59,734 nt of DNA, taken from JBHIAG01 sp046758465 (lineage in GTDB: Bacteria; Acidobacteriota; Terriglobia; Acidiferrales; 2-02-FULL-67-57). Below the pieces are notes generated by a model. The model did not search any database. It saw only the letters and a program-made list of their open reading frames with translations, and had not been told where the DNA came from. Positions within the stretch are counted from its first letter, which is position 1. Each line of letters begins with the position of its first letter. The stretch is from assembly GCA_046758465.1 (NCBI GenBank), contig JBHIAG010000001.1, positions 1 to 59,734 of the forward strand, given 5' to 3'. A program made the position numbers and the translations under genes. Positions 1 to 7,918 of the stretch are shown piece by piece.

Positions 1-61
1 CGAAGCGTAGGATGCGCCGAGACTGTTTGACCAGCCGCTGACTGGTGGCCCGCGAGGCAGG

Positions 62-466
62 ATGAATCTCTTTCGCAACTGGGCGGCCAGCGATTTCCAG
101 CAGCAGGCGGCAGAGTTTTGCGCTTTGGCGCGCGCATCCTATGGACTCGAACTCGACTACACCGCCGCTACCCTCACCGACCTCGACCACCTGATTGAGA
201 CTCACTTCGGCCCCCGCTCCGCCGACGACAACCCGGCGGTCATCGTGATGATGGGCTGCTACGTGGGCGAGGTGCTCATCCGCCGGCATGGCGGTGTCTG
301 GTGTGGCGCTGAGGAGTTCTTTCGCTCCCCGGCGGTGGTGATGGAAGGAAAACTCCAGACCCGCACCTTTCCTCTTTCCCGCGTGTGGAAGCGCTTCGAG
401 TACGGCCCCGAGCATTCCCTCGAAGCCTACTACCGCGAAGTGGGCGGTCTCCTTGCCCGCCTCTAA
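62..466 (+). CDS. Hypothetical protein, 134 aa
   Basis: I do not recognise this family with certainty. The ORF begins at an ATG a few bases after a GAGGCAGG ribosome-binding sequence and runs 134 codons. The protein is soluble, with no signal peptide or membrane segment. Its middle carries a Gly-rich stretch (GCYVGEVLIRRHGG, around residues 65-78) followed by a Trp, a pattern seen in small uncharacterised proteins where a helix packs on a sheet. Codon use matches the neighbouring genes, which supports it being real. It lies upstream of two PilZ-like genes on the same strand. The first 61 bases of the window hold no gene I can support. Confidence 0.6.
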   Translation: MNLFRNWAASDFQQQAAEFCALARASYGLELDYTAATLTDLDHLIETHFGPRSADDNPAVIVMMGCYVGEVLIRRHGGVWCGAEEFFRSPAVVMEGKLQTRTFPLSRVWKRFEYGPEHSLEAYYREVGGLLARL

Positions 467-556
467 CTTTCCTCAACCCGCCCATGGCCGCAGGAGGGCG
501 GCGGCCCGCCGCGCATGCAAAAGTTAGCGAAGCTGCGCTATCATTCCTGAAAGCCG

Positions 557-895
557 ATGTTATCTGAAAGGCCAGAATCGGGTGAGCGCCGGCGCAGTCC
601 GCGCGTGCTCTGGCGCGCTTCCGTGGTGGCATTCTGGACAACCCCGGAGGGGAGGCAGCGCGAGGCAGCAGGGGAGTGTGAAGTGGTCAACGCTCACGGC
701 GGTTTGATTCGGCTGCCCACCCAAGTCGTTCCGCCCGCGCACCTCCATCTCATGCAAATGCAAACCCGCGCATTGCAGCAGGTGCGTGTGGTCTCGCACG
801 AAGCTATCCGCGGTGGCGTCACGCGCCTGGCGGTGGAACTCTCTCACCCCAGCAAGGAGTTCTGGGACCTTCCCATTCACTATCCGGAGAATTAG
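557..895 (+). CDS. PilZ-like domain protein
   Basis: This small soluble protein (112 aa) probably belongs to the PilZ family, whose members bind cyclic di-GMP or act as degenerate adaptors. The N-terminus has an Arg-rich segment (ERRRSPRV) followed about 30 residues later by VNAHGGLIRL. These are the positions of the RxxxR and (D/N)xSxxG PilZ motifs, although the second is degenerate (NAHGG). The C-terminal half is beta-rich and ends in a short tail containing EFWDLP. The gene at 1434-1835 has the same layout (RRRSLRV, INAHGCLLTL, a KFWG tail), so the two are paralogues. No strong Shine-Dalgarno sequence precedes the ATG. Confidence 0.62.
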   Translation: MLSERPESGERRRSPRVLWRASVVAFWTTPEGRQREAAGECEVVNAHGGLIRLPTQVVPPAHLHLMQMQTRALQQVRVVSHEAIRGGVTRLAVELSHPSKEFWDLPIHYPEN

Positions 896-976
896 GCGGG
901 CTGCTGCGCGCGGCAGCAAGAGTGCCCGTGCACTGCGGATAGGGGTGATAGGGGAGCAGGAGGGGTGGCCCTGAAG

Positions 977-1216
977 ATGGCAGAGAAGCTCGTTACCATC
1001 GCCACCTTCCAGCAGCCCATCGCGGCTCACCTGGCGAAAACGAAACTGGAGTCAGAAAAGATTCTCTGTTTTGTGGCCGATGAACACATGACCCGGATGT
1101 TTCGCTTCTATTCCCCTTTCATTGGGAGCATTAAGTTGCAGGTCAAAGAATCCGATGTCGAAAGAGCCCTGGAAATTCTTGGGCAGGGGCCAGGCGCGAT
1201 GGTGGATGGAGAGTAG
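977..1216 (+). CDS. DUF2007-type small protein
   Basis: A 79-aa protein resembling the DUF2007 family, described as putative prokaryotic signal-transducing proteins. The visible pattern is LVTIATFQQPIAAHLAKTKL, then a beta strand (ILCFVADEHM), then KLQVKESDVERALEIL. This is the alpha/beta fold with a conserved V..D...A..IL ending typical of DUF2007. I chose the ATG at 977 over the in-frame GTG at 965 because a GGAGGGG ribosome-binding sequence sits about 8 bases upstream of it. It lies between two PilZ-like genes. Function is unknown. Confidence 0.65.
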   Translation: MAEKLVTIATFQQPIAAHLAKTKLESEKILCFVADEHMTRMFRFYSPFIGSIKLQVKESDVERALEILGQGPGAMVDGE

Positions 1217-1433
1217 AGGCGCAGGGGCTTGGGGTGGACAGAATGAAACAAATTCCTTTTTAGTGAGCGGGCAATAAATACGTAGACTCCTCGCTCTCGT
1301 TCATCTGATCAGCCGCTAGTGTTGCTGGGCCCGGTGCAGCTGCTGTTGCTGCCTGTTTTCGATTGACGGCTGACGTCGCTGTTAGGTAGTCTCTGTTGCA
1401 AATAATTCCAGCTGCCTTCCCGGAGGCACATTG

Positions 1434-1835
1434 GTGGAGCCGCAGAAACCTCCCCTCAAGCTGGTCCCGGACCGACGGCGGGAACCCCGAGAACGACGCC
1501 GGAGCCTGCGCGTCGAGTGTCAGGTTCCTGTGGTGGTGAAGTGGGTGGTGAAGGGGAGGCCGCCGCAAGAAGAGGCCACCGAAACCAAGATCATCAACGC
1601 CCACGGCTGTCTGTTGACGCTGAAGGCTGCGGTCAGCGAGCAGATGAACGTGGAGTTGGTAAATCCCGAGACGCAGGAAGTTCACAAAGGGCGGGTGGTG
1701 TGGTGCGGTGGGGTTGACCCGCAGGGCCGCACCCAAGTGGCGGTGGAGTTAGAGAACCCCGATCCGAAGTTTTGGGGGCAAGCCTACGCGGACTTCCTGT
1801 TGTCGGCGGCGATGAAGGAGCACTGGGTGGGGTGA
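1434..1835 (+). CDS. PilZ-like domain protein
   Basis: A soluble protein of about 133 aa with PilZ features. A basic segment (RRREPRERRRSLRV, about residues 14-27) precedes a beta-barrel region with INAHGCLLTL where the (D/N)xSxxG motif is expected. A conserved-looking C-terminal strand (VAVELENPDPKFWG) follows. The Arg-rich stretch would be the cyclic di-GMP-binding part. The second motif is degenerate (NAHGC), so real nucleotide binding is uncertain. GGAGG at 1422-1426 fits the GTG at 1434 best; a TTG lies 3 bases earlier. It is a paralogue of 557-895, which suggests a local duplication around the DUF2007 gene. Confidence 0.65.
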   Translation: MEPQKPPLKLVPDRRREPRERRRSLRVECQVPVVVKWVVKGRPPQEEATETKIINAHGCLLTLKAAVSEQMNVELVNPETQEVHKGRVVWCGGVDPQGRTQVAVELENPDPKFWGQAYADFLLSAAMKEHWVG

Positions 1836-1966
1836 GAAGTTGCCTTGCTTGTTTCACTCGGCTCCATTTCGCCGTGCGATGCCGAGCGGCCCTAGCGCAG
1901 CCGTTTGGCGAATAGAAAGCGAAGACATCCCGCAATAACTTTCTTCCCGCAAGGCCCACTTTTTCC

Positions 1967-1995
1967 TTGACAACAAAAAGGCAGGAGCCTATAAG
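1967..1995 (+). promoter_or_regulatory. Sigma-70-type promoter of the dcw cluster
   Basis: A perfect -35 box TTGACA (1967-1972) and a TATAAG -10 box (1990-1995) are separated by exactly 17 bases. Transcription should start near 2002, giving a leader of about 180 bases before mraZ. This is one of the strongest consensus promoters in the window. It lies in the 345-bp stretch between the PilZ-like gene and mraZ, in which I see no gene. The -10 box overlaps the first of the MraZ repeat units described next. Confidence 0.8.
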
Positions 1996-2040
1996 GTGGG
2001 ACAAAGTGGTCTAAAGTGGAATACAGTGTGGTCATGTGGG
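1991..2040 (+). promoter_or_regulatory. MraZ operator: five 10-bp-phased GTGG boxes
   Basis: Five consecutive 10-bp units carry GTGG (or GTGT in the fourth) at 1996, 2006, 2016, 2026 and 2036. Units two and three have the fuller form AAAGTGG. MraZ is a ring-shaped transcription factor known to bind short direct repeats with a 10-bp period upstream of mraZ and to repress the dcw operon. Here the array covers the -10 box and the start site, which predicts autorepression by blocking RNA polymerase. The assignment rests on the repeat pattern and on the mraZ gene 140 bp downstream. Confidence 0.78.
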
Positions 2041-2180
2041 AGTTAGGGGAGATTGTCGCGGGCCCGTTAGCCACTGGCAGCCACTCGTCGGGATGCGAGG
2101 TTGTTCTGCGGCTTGCGTTGCTATAAGGCGGCATCCGACGCGATCCGAGCACCATTGGCGGTGGAGGCCACAAAGTCAGC

Positions 2181-2621
2181 ATGTTGCGCGGCAACTATCA
2201 AGCGCGGGTAGACGAGAAGGGGCGGCTGAAGATTCCCGCAGCCTTCCTGGCCGAGTTGCGCGAGAGCCATGCGGGGGAGTTTTTCGTCACCAGCCTGAAC
2301 GGGGAGTTTGTGCGCATCTGGCCGCTGGAGGAGTGGAGCCGGATCGAGGAGCGGCTGGCGCGCGTCTCCTCGACCAATCGCGCCAAGAAAAAATTTCTCA
2401 ACCGCGTCAACTACTACGGCCAGTTGGCCAAGTTGGACAAGCAGGGCCGCGTGCTGATTCCCGTGCGGCTGCGCGATTCCGCCGGCATGCGCGGCGACGT
2501 CGATGTGCTGGGCTCGCTCACCTACCTCGATGTCTGGAACCATCAGCGGTTCCGCGAGGAGATCAAGAAGAGCCCGATTACGCCGGACGACGAGAAGATT
2601 CTGGATGAGCTGGGCGTGTAG
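2181..2621 (+). CDS. mraZ: Transcriptional regulator MraZ
   Basis: MraZ is a DNA-binding regulator, usually the first gene of dcw clusters, which represses its own operon. The 146-aa protein shows the two tandem AbrB-like swapped-hairpin units of the family. The first has ARVDEKGRLKIPAAF near the N-terminus and the second LDKQGRVLIPVRLRD around residues 85-100; the D-x-x-G-R pattern occurs in both. Length matches the usual 140-150 aa. The ATG at 2181 has GGAGG at 2163-2167 upstream. The gene heads the operon behind a strong promoter that carries predicted MraZ boxes. Confidence 0.95.
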   Translation: MLRGNYQARVDEKGRLKIPAAFLAELRESHAGEFFVTSLNGEFVRIWPLEEWSRIEERLARVSSTNRAKKKFLNRVNYYGQLAKLDKQGRVLIPVRLRDSAGMRGDVDVLGSLTYLDVWNHQRFREEIKKSPITPDDEKILDELGV

Positions 2622-2680
2622 GGACGTGCTCGCGGGCGGCGCTGAGCCTGCGGGGCGAGTCAACGTGAGTGCTGAGGCCG

Positions 2681-3565
2681 ATGGCGCAGCGCTGGCACAG
2701 GCCGGTCATGGTCGCGGAAGTGCTCGAGTGGCTGGCCGTGCGCCCCGATGGTCACTACCTCGATGCCACTATCGGCAGCGGCGGCCACGCCGAAGCCCTG
2801 CTGGCCCGGCTCACTACGGGTAGGTTGATTGGAGTGGACAGAGACCCGATGGCACTGGAAATCGCTCAGGAGCGGTTGCGACCCTACGCGGCGAAGCTCA
2901 CGCTCGTCGAGGACACTTTCGCGCGCCTGGCGGAAATCCACGAACGGCTGGGCCTGGGCTCCCTGGACGGTCTTGTGGCCGATCTGGGCGTCTCTTCGCT
3001 GCAGTTGGACGCTCCTGAGCGAGGTTTTTCCTTTCAACGGGCCGGCCCGCTCGACATGCGGATGAACCCGAACGATACCCTGACAGCCGCCGAGCTGGTC
3101 AACCACTTCCCGGAGGGGGAGTTGGCCGCGATCATCCGGCGCTACGGCGAGGAGCGGTCGGCCCGAAAGATTGCCAGGGCAATTGTGCGTGCGCGTCCCG
3201 TCCGCGACACGCTCCACCTGGCGCAAGTTGTGGCGGGGACCCAACACAAGGGAAGGCAGAAACTGCATCCCGCAACAAGAACGTTTCTGGCGCTGCGGAT
3301 TGCGGTGAATCGAGAGCTGGAGGAGCTCGAGCAGTTTCTCCGTCGGGTCCCCGTCACATTGAAATCCGGTGGGCGCGTGGTCGTGCTCGCCTACCATTCA
3401 CTCGAAGACCGGCTCGTCAAGCAGGCTTTCCGGGCGGCCGCGGCTGCCGGCACCCTGCGGCTGCTGACTCGCAAGCCGCTTGCCCCGAGCCCGCACGAAG
3501 TCCGCGCCAATCCCCGCGCGCGCAGTGCCAAACTGCGCGCAGCCGAAAAGTTGCCGGAGAACTAG
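2681..3565 (+). CDS. rsmH: 16S rRNA (cytosine-1402-N4)-methyltransferase RsmH
   Basis: RsmH (MraW) adds a methyl group to N4 of C1402 in 16S rRNA, using SAM, near the ribosomal P site. The start HRPVM..EVLEWL, the SAM-binding motif DATIGSGGHAEALL, and VADLGVSSLQLD.PERGFSF are all characteristic. The C-terminal part has GGRVVVLAYHSLEDRLVK and the terminal RAxSAKLRAAEK signature. At 294 aa it is slightly short of the usual 300-315. The ATG at 2681 aligns with the family start, though an in-frame GTG at 2669 is possible. It follows mraZ and abuts ftsL. Confidence 0.94.
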   Translation: MAQRWHRPVMVAEVLEWLAVRPDGHYLDATIGSGGHAEALLARLTTGRLIGVDRDPMALEIAQERLRPYAAKLTLVEDTFARLAEIHERLGLGSLDGLVADLGVSSLQLDAPERGFSFQRAGPLDMRMNPNDTLTAAELVNHFPEGELAAIIRRYGEERSARKIARAIVRARPVRDTLHLAQVVAGTQHKGRQKLHPATRTFLALRIAVNRELEELEQFLRRVPVTLKSGGRVVVLAYHSLEDRLVKQAFRAAAAAGTLRLLTRKPLAPSPHEVRANPRARSAKLRAAEKLPEN

Positions 3566-3982
3566 ATGGCAGGTGCCGCACAAATCTACTGGGTCAAGCG
3601 CATTGACAACTCGCGCTTGGTGCGCCAGTGCCACCGGGCGCGCCAGCGCGACTCCGCCGCGCTCGTCGCCGTCGCCCTCGTCAGCCTGGCGGTCATGCTC
3701 CTCTGTGCCTGGCAGCACTTTCGCTACCTCGATTCCAGTTACCGCCTCGAAGAGTTGCGTGCCCAATACGCCAGCGTGCGCGAATGGAACCGCGCGCTGC
3801 GCCTGGAGCAGGCGAGCCTGCGCGATCCCATGCGCATTGATGCACTGGCGCGCGCGCAGTTGGGCTTGCTGGTGCCGGCCGCGGGCCAATGGATTCCTCT
3901 GGGCAGTCAGGGAACTGCCGGTGCCGAGCCCGTCCTGGCCCGGCGCCTGCCGGCCAGCCAAGGTTCGCTTGCGGAGGAATAA
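3566..3982 (+). CDS. ftsL: Cell division protein FtsL-like
   Basis: FtsL is a small bitopic membrane protein that forms a complex with FtsB and FtsQ and activates FtsW-FtsI. The 138-aa product has a cytoplasmic N-terminus, one transmembrane helix (about residues 31-49, ALVAVALVSLAVMLLCAW), and a periplasmic coiled coil (YRLEELRAQYASVREWNRALRLEQASL). The FtsL-type ending DPMRIDALARAQLGL follows. The ATG directly follows the rsmH stop codon with no gap. Sequence conservation in FtsL is low, so the call rests on topology, the terminal motif and position between rsmH and ftsI. Confidence 0.85.
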   Translation: MAGAAQIYWVKRIDNSRLVRQCHRARQRDSAALVAVALVSLAVMLLCAWQHFRYLDSSYRLEELRAQYASVREWNRALRLEQASLRDPMRIDALARAQLGLLVPAAGQWIPLGSQGTAGAEPVLARRLPASQGSLAEE

Positions 3983-4075
3983 ATACCTGTCCGGCTCGTC
4001 GGGCGCGTGTGCTACCACCCCGAGCCGTGTGGAGAAGCGAATTCGAACGGTCTTCATGACGCTGCACCCGGACCA

Positions 4076-4187
4076 GTCCCGACCCCATCGGGACCGCCCC
4101 GTACCCCACGGGGCCCGCTCGCCCGAGTCCCGCAGAGCGGGATTCGGGTTGAAGGACAGCCCCGACCCGTCCCCACCGGGTCGGGGC
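4076..4187 (+). repeat. Four consecutive GC-rich hairpins between ftsL and ftsI
   Basis: Four inverted repeats follow one another. (1) 4076-4094: 7-bp stem GTCCCGA/TCGGGAC, loop CCCCA. (2) 4096-4114: 7-bp stem GCCCCGT/ACGGGGC, loop ACCCC. (3) 4122-4148: 12-bp stem with one G-U pair and a 3-base loop AGA. (4) 4159-4187: 11-bp stem, loop TCCCCAC. None is followed by a T run, so they are not typical terminators. They fill most of the 264-bp ftsL-ftsI gap, the largest in the cluster. They may act as RNA stability or attenuation elements, or be REP-like palindromes. Three of the loops share a CCCC core. Confidence 0.8.
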
Positions 4188-4246
4188 CGCACTTATAGCA
4201 CATTCATACACGAGGTGAGCCTGAGGCTCGCGAGCCGGGGACTGCA

Positions 4247-6337
4247 ATGGCAGCGGCAACCTCCCGTGCACGTGTAATTGGTCTGGGGGTGGTTGCCTTT
4301 CTCTGGCTCGGGCTCATCCTCACCCGCCTGGTTGAACTGCAAGTCCACCGCCACGGTGAGTTCGCCGGGCGCGCCGAGCGCCAGCAGCAACGCTCCACCA
4401 CCGTCACTCCCCGCCGCGGCAGCCTCTACGACCGCAACGGCCGCGAACTCGCCATCACCATTTCCGTCGAGTCGGCTTTTGCCGTGCCCGCTGAAGTCTC
4501 CGACCCCGACCTCGCCGCGCGCTTGCTGGCCCCGGTCGTCGGCCAGCCCGCCGAGCAGATTGTCGCCCGCCTGCGCCGCCCCCGCTCCTTCGCCTGGATT
4601 GCCCGCAAGCTCGACGCCCACCAGGTCGAGCGCATCCGGGCCCTACAACTCAAAGGGATTTACTTCCAGCGAGAAAACAAACGCTTCTATCCCAAGCGCG
4701 AACTGGCCGCCCACGTCCTCGGCTTTGTCGGCTTGGATGGGAACGGCCTGGCTGGCATCGAGTACAAGCTCGACCACGAAATTCGCGGGCCACCGGGCCG
4801 CCTGCTCATCTTCACCGACGGCCGCCGCCGCTGGCTCCACCGCATGCAGAACCCTCCGGGCGAAGGTGCCAGCGTCGTCCTGACCCTGGACGAAACCATC
4901 CAGTTCATCGCTGAACGCGAGCTGGCGGCGGCCATCGCCCGCACCCGTGCCCGTTCAGGCACCATCATCGTAGCCGACCCGCATACCGGTGAAATTCTGG
5001 CGCTCGCCAACTGGCCAAGCTTCAATCCCAACGCGCCCACCGAAGTCTCCCCGACCTACCACCTCAACCGCGCCGTCAGCCTGGTGTTTGAACCGGGTTC
5101 GACCTTCAAGGTCGTCACCGTGGCGGCGGCGCTCGAAGAGGGTCTCACTCGCCCCGAGGAGCTGATCGACTGCCAGCAGGGCGGCATCGTACTCGCCGGC
5201 CACCTCATCCGCGACCACAAACCCTTTGGCTGGCTCACCGTGCGCGAAATCATCCAGGAGTCGAGCGACGTCGGCTCCATCAAGCTCGGCCTGCGCCTCG
5301 GTAAACAGAGGCTCTACAAGCACATCCGCCGCTGGGGCTTCGGCCAGCCGACCGGCGTGAGCCTGCCGGCGGAAAGTGCTGGCATCGTGCACACACCAAG
5401 CAACTGGTCACGGATTTCCATCGGCGCGATTCCGATGGGGCAGGAGATCGCCGTCACGCCCCTGCAACTCGTGGCCGCCTTTTCGGCCATCGCCAACGGC
5501 GGTGAGTGGGTGGCGCCACGCATCGTAGGCGAGGTCATTCCCTTTGGCGCCACGGCCGGAGCCGCTCTGCGGCCGCCCGCGCCGCGCCGCCGCATCATCA
5601 GCCCGCAAACGGCTAACCATCTCCGCGCCATACTGCGCGCGGTGGTCGTCAGCGGCACCGGTGTGCTGGCCCAGTCCAATGGCTATACCGCCGCCGGCAA
5701 AACTGGAACCGCACAAAAAATTGACAAGACCGGAACCTACTCCCCCACCGAATTCGTCGCCTCCTTCATCGGCTTCGCGCCTGCCCGCAAGCCCGCCATC
5801 ACGGTTCTGGTTGTGCTCGATTCACCCCTCGGCCGCTACTACGGCGGGGAAGTGGCGGCGCCCGTCTTCAAGAACATCGTCGAGCAGGTTCTGGCCCACC
5901 GGAACGTGCCGCCTGACCTGCCTGTCTTGCCCCAACCGTCCCGGTTGCGGATCGAGCGCGCTGCCGTCAGGGATTTTTCTCCCGCGCCACGCCCCCCTTC
6001 GCGCTGGACATATACCGCAGCCAACTCAGACCACGCTTTTTCGACTCCCAGTAAGTGGCTCCGACGGGCTGGCCGCGGCGTCTCCGGCGGAACCCGCAGC
6101 CGGGTGATTCTGGCAGCAGGCGAAAGCGTTACCGTGCCGAACTTCCTGGGCAAATCGCTGCGGGCCGTGGTCGAGGAAGGCGCGCGGGTAGGCCTGGAGG
6201 TGGTGCTGGTGGGCAGCGGCGTTGCAAGCCAACAATTTCCGCCTCCCGGAACCCGCCTGCCCCGGCAGAGCAAGGTGCGGGTGGAATTTCGCCGGGCGCT
6301 GTCCCGAAGCTTCGGGACGCCGGCCCGCACTATGTAG
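4247..6337 (+). CDS. ftsI: Septal transpeptidase FtsI (PBP, PASTA-containing)
   Basis: This class B penicillin-binding protein cross-links septal peptidoglycan with FtsW. The 696-aa protein has an N-terminal membrane anchor (about residues 9-27), a dimerisation/pedestal domain containing PRRGSLYDRNGRELA, and a transpeptidase domain. The nucleophile motif STFK is at 285-288 and KTG at 485-487. The middle motif is SSD at 339-341 where SxN is usual. A PASTA domain (VTVPNFLGKSLRAVVEEG) occupies about residues 625-682, as in SpoVD/PBP2x-type enzymes. It is longer than E. coli FtsI (588 aa) because of this tail. The last codons run through an 18-bp perfect palindrome. Confidence 0.93.
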   Translation: MAAATSRARVIGLGVVAFLWLGLILTRLVELQVHRHGEFAGRAERQQQRSTTVTPRRGSLYDRNGRELAITISVESAFAVPAEVSDPDLAARLLAPVVGQPAEQIVARLRRPRSFAWIARKLDAHQVERIRALQLKGIYFQRENKRFYPKRELAAHVLGFVGLDGNGLAGIEYKLDHEIRGPPGRLLIFTDGRRRWLHRMQNPPGEGASVVLTLDETIQFIAERELAAAIARTRARSGTIIVADPHTGEILALANWPSFNPNAPTEVSPTYHLNRAVSLVFEPGSTFKVVTVAAALEEGLTRPEELIDCQQGGIVLAGHLIRDHKPFGWLTVREIIQESSDVGSIKLGLRLGKQRLYKHIRRWGFGQPTGVSLPAESAGIVHTPSNWSRISIGAIPMGQEIAVTPLQLVAAFSAIANGGEWVAPRIVGEVIPFGATAGAALRPPAPRRRIISPQTANHLRAILRAVVVSGTGVLAQSNGYTAAGKTGTAQKIDKTGTYSPTEFVASFIGFAPARKPAITVLVVLDSPLGRYYGGEVAAPVFKNIVEQVLAHRNVPPDLPVLPQPSRLRIERAAVRDFSPAPRPPSRWTYTAANSDHAFSTPSKWLRRAGRGVSGGTRSRVILAAGESVTVPNFLGKSLRAVVEEGARVGLEVVLVGSGVASQQFPPPGTRLPRQSKVRVEFRRALSRSFGTPARTM
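6301..6318. repeat. 18-bp perfect palindrome inside the 3' end of ftsI
   Basis: GTCCCGAAGCTTCGGGAC reads identically on both strands and lies within the last codons of ftsI, about 70 bp before the murE start. Its arms GTCCCGA/TCGGGAC are identical to those of the first hairpin in the ftsL-ftsI gap (4076-4094), so the same palindromic unit occurs twice in this operon. Here it supplies the FtsI C-terminal residues, just after the PASTA domain. Confidence 0.75.
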
Positions 6338-6389
6338 CCACACGGTCCCCATGAGATGCAAAGCAGCTACAATGAAGGAAGCATGCACG

Positions 6390-7916
6390 ATGCGCTTGCA
6401 TGAAATTCTCGACGGTATCGAGTTCGCCTCAACCCGTGGACCTGCCGAAGTTGAGATTGCCGCCGTCCGCTACGACTCCCGCGCTGTCAATCCTGGCGAC
6501 CTGTTTGTCGCCATCCGCGGTGAGCAGGCCGATGGCGACGACTATGTCGCGAGCGCCCTCACTCGCGGCGCCCTCGCCATTGTTAGCGAGCAGCCCGCGC
6601 CGGCCCCCTTCAACCGCACTTGGGTTCAGGTTCCTTCCGCCCGCCGCACCCTGGCGGTGGCCGCTGCCAACTTCTACCGCCACCCCGCGCGCGGCCTCAA
6701 GCTCATTGGCGTCACGGGAACCAATGGGAAGACCACCACTACCTATCTGCTCGAATCCATCCTCCGCACCGCCGGCCACCCCACCGGCCTGATCGGCACC
6801 GTCGAATATCGCTCGCAAGTGGGCCAGAAGGGCTGTATGGAACCCGCCCACCACACTACCCCCGAATCGCTCGACCTCCAGGCCCGGCTGGCCGAGTGGC
6901 GTGATGGCGGCGTTAGCTGGGGCGCGATGGAGGTTTCCTCCCACGGCCTGGCTCTCGACCGGGTCTATGCCTTGCCCTTCGCTGCCGCCGTCTTCACCAA
7001 CCTCGCCCGCGACCACCTCGACTTCCATGGCGATTTCCAAAACTATTTTGAAGCCAAGCAGCGGCTGTTTTTGGGTCACGGCGCGCCCCCGCCGCCCGTG
7101 GTCGCGCTCAACTCCGACGACCCCTACGGCCAGCGCCTGCGCGCTCGCTGCCGCGGTCGCGTCATGCTGCTGTACGGGAGCGGTGAGGGCGCCCAGGTGA
7201 CCGCCCGGGAGATATCGGCTGCCGCCAGTGGGCTCAGCTTTATCCTCTCGACCCCCGTCGGGTCGGCCAAAGTTCGTTCACCGCTGGTGGGCTGGCCGAA
7301 CCTCTCGAACATCCTCGCCGCCGCCGCCGCCACCCTGGCCCTCGACTTCCCCCTGGACACGGTTGTTGCCGGCATCGAGGCGCTCACCCATGTGCCCGGG
7401 CGCTTCGAACGCATTGAAGCCGGCCAACCCTTTACCGTGGTGGTCGATTTTGCCCACACCGACCTGGCGTTTGAAACCCTGCTCCAGACTGCCCGCGAAC
7501 TCACCCGCGGCCGCGTCCTCATTGTCTTTGGCTGCGGCGGCGACCGCGACCGCACCAAGCGCCCCGTGATGGGCGAAATCGCCGCCCGCCACGCCGACAC
7601 CGTCATCCTCACCACCGACAACCCCCGCTCGGAAGACCCGGTGCGCATCTTGAACGACATACTCGTCGGGGTCCAGAAAGCAGGTGCGAACTACGAAGTC
7701 GTCACCGACCGCGCGCAGGCCTTTGCCCGCGCCTTTGAACTCGCGCGCGCCGGCGACCTGGTGCTGCTGGCCGGCAAAGGCCACCAGCGCGAGCAAATCT
7801 TCCGCGACCACGTCGAGCCCTGGAATGAGCGAGAAAGCGCCCGGGCCGTGCTTCGCCGGATGGGCTTTTCGCAGCGCGTGTCGCAGTTCCGCCCGGCAGC
7901 GCTACGGGGGCATTAG
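6390..7916 (+). CDS. murE: UDP-MurNAc-L-Ala-D-Glu:meso-DAP ligase MurE
   Basis: MurE adds the third stem-peptide residue to the cytoplasmic peptidoglycan precursor using ATP. The 508-aa protein has the ATP-binding motif GVTGTNGKTTTTYL, HTTPESLDLQ for substrate binding, and DNPRSEDP near the C-terminus. DNPR is the signature of enzymes that select meso-diaminopimelate rather than lysine, so DAP-type peptidoglycan is inferred. I chose the ATG at 6390 because GAAGGA lies about 10 bases upstream and MRLHEIL fits the family. Longer in-frame starts reach into ftsI. The usual VDYAHTPD segment reads VDFAHTDL. Confidence 0.94.
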   Translation: MRLHEILDGIEFASTRGPAEVEIAAVRYDSRAVNPGDLFVAIRGEQADGDDYVASALTRGALAIVSEQPAPAPFNRTWVQVPSARRTLAVAAANFYRHPARGLKLIGVTGTNGKTTTTYLLESILRTAGHPTGLIGTVEYRSQVGQKGCMEPAHHTTPESLDLQARLAEWRDGGVSWGAMEVSSHGLALDRVYALPFAAAVFTNLARDHLDFHGDFQNYFEAKQRLFLGHGAPPPPVVALNSDDPYGQRLRARCRGRVMLLYGSGEGAQVTAREISAAASGLSFILSTPVGSAKVRSPLVGWPNLSNILAAAAATLALDFPLDTVVAGIEALTHVPGRFERIEAGQPFTVVVDFAHTDLAFETLLQTARELTRGRVLIVFGCGGDRDRTKRPVMGEIAARHADTVILTTDNPRSEDPVRILNDILVGVQKAGANYEVVTDRAQAFARAFELARAGDLVLLAGKGHQREQIFRDHVEPWNERESARAVLRRMGFSQRVSQFRPAALRGH

Positions 7917-7918
7917 CA

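Noticed and set aside
4076..4187. Rho-independent terminators between ftsL and ftsI
   Set aside because: None of the four hairpins is followed by a T run, and the operon clearly continues.
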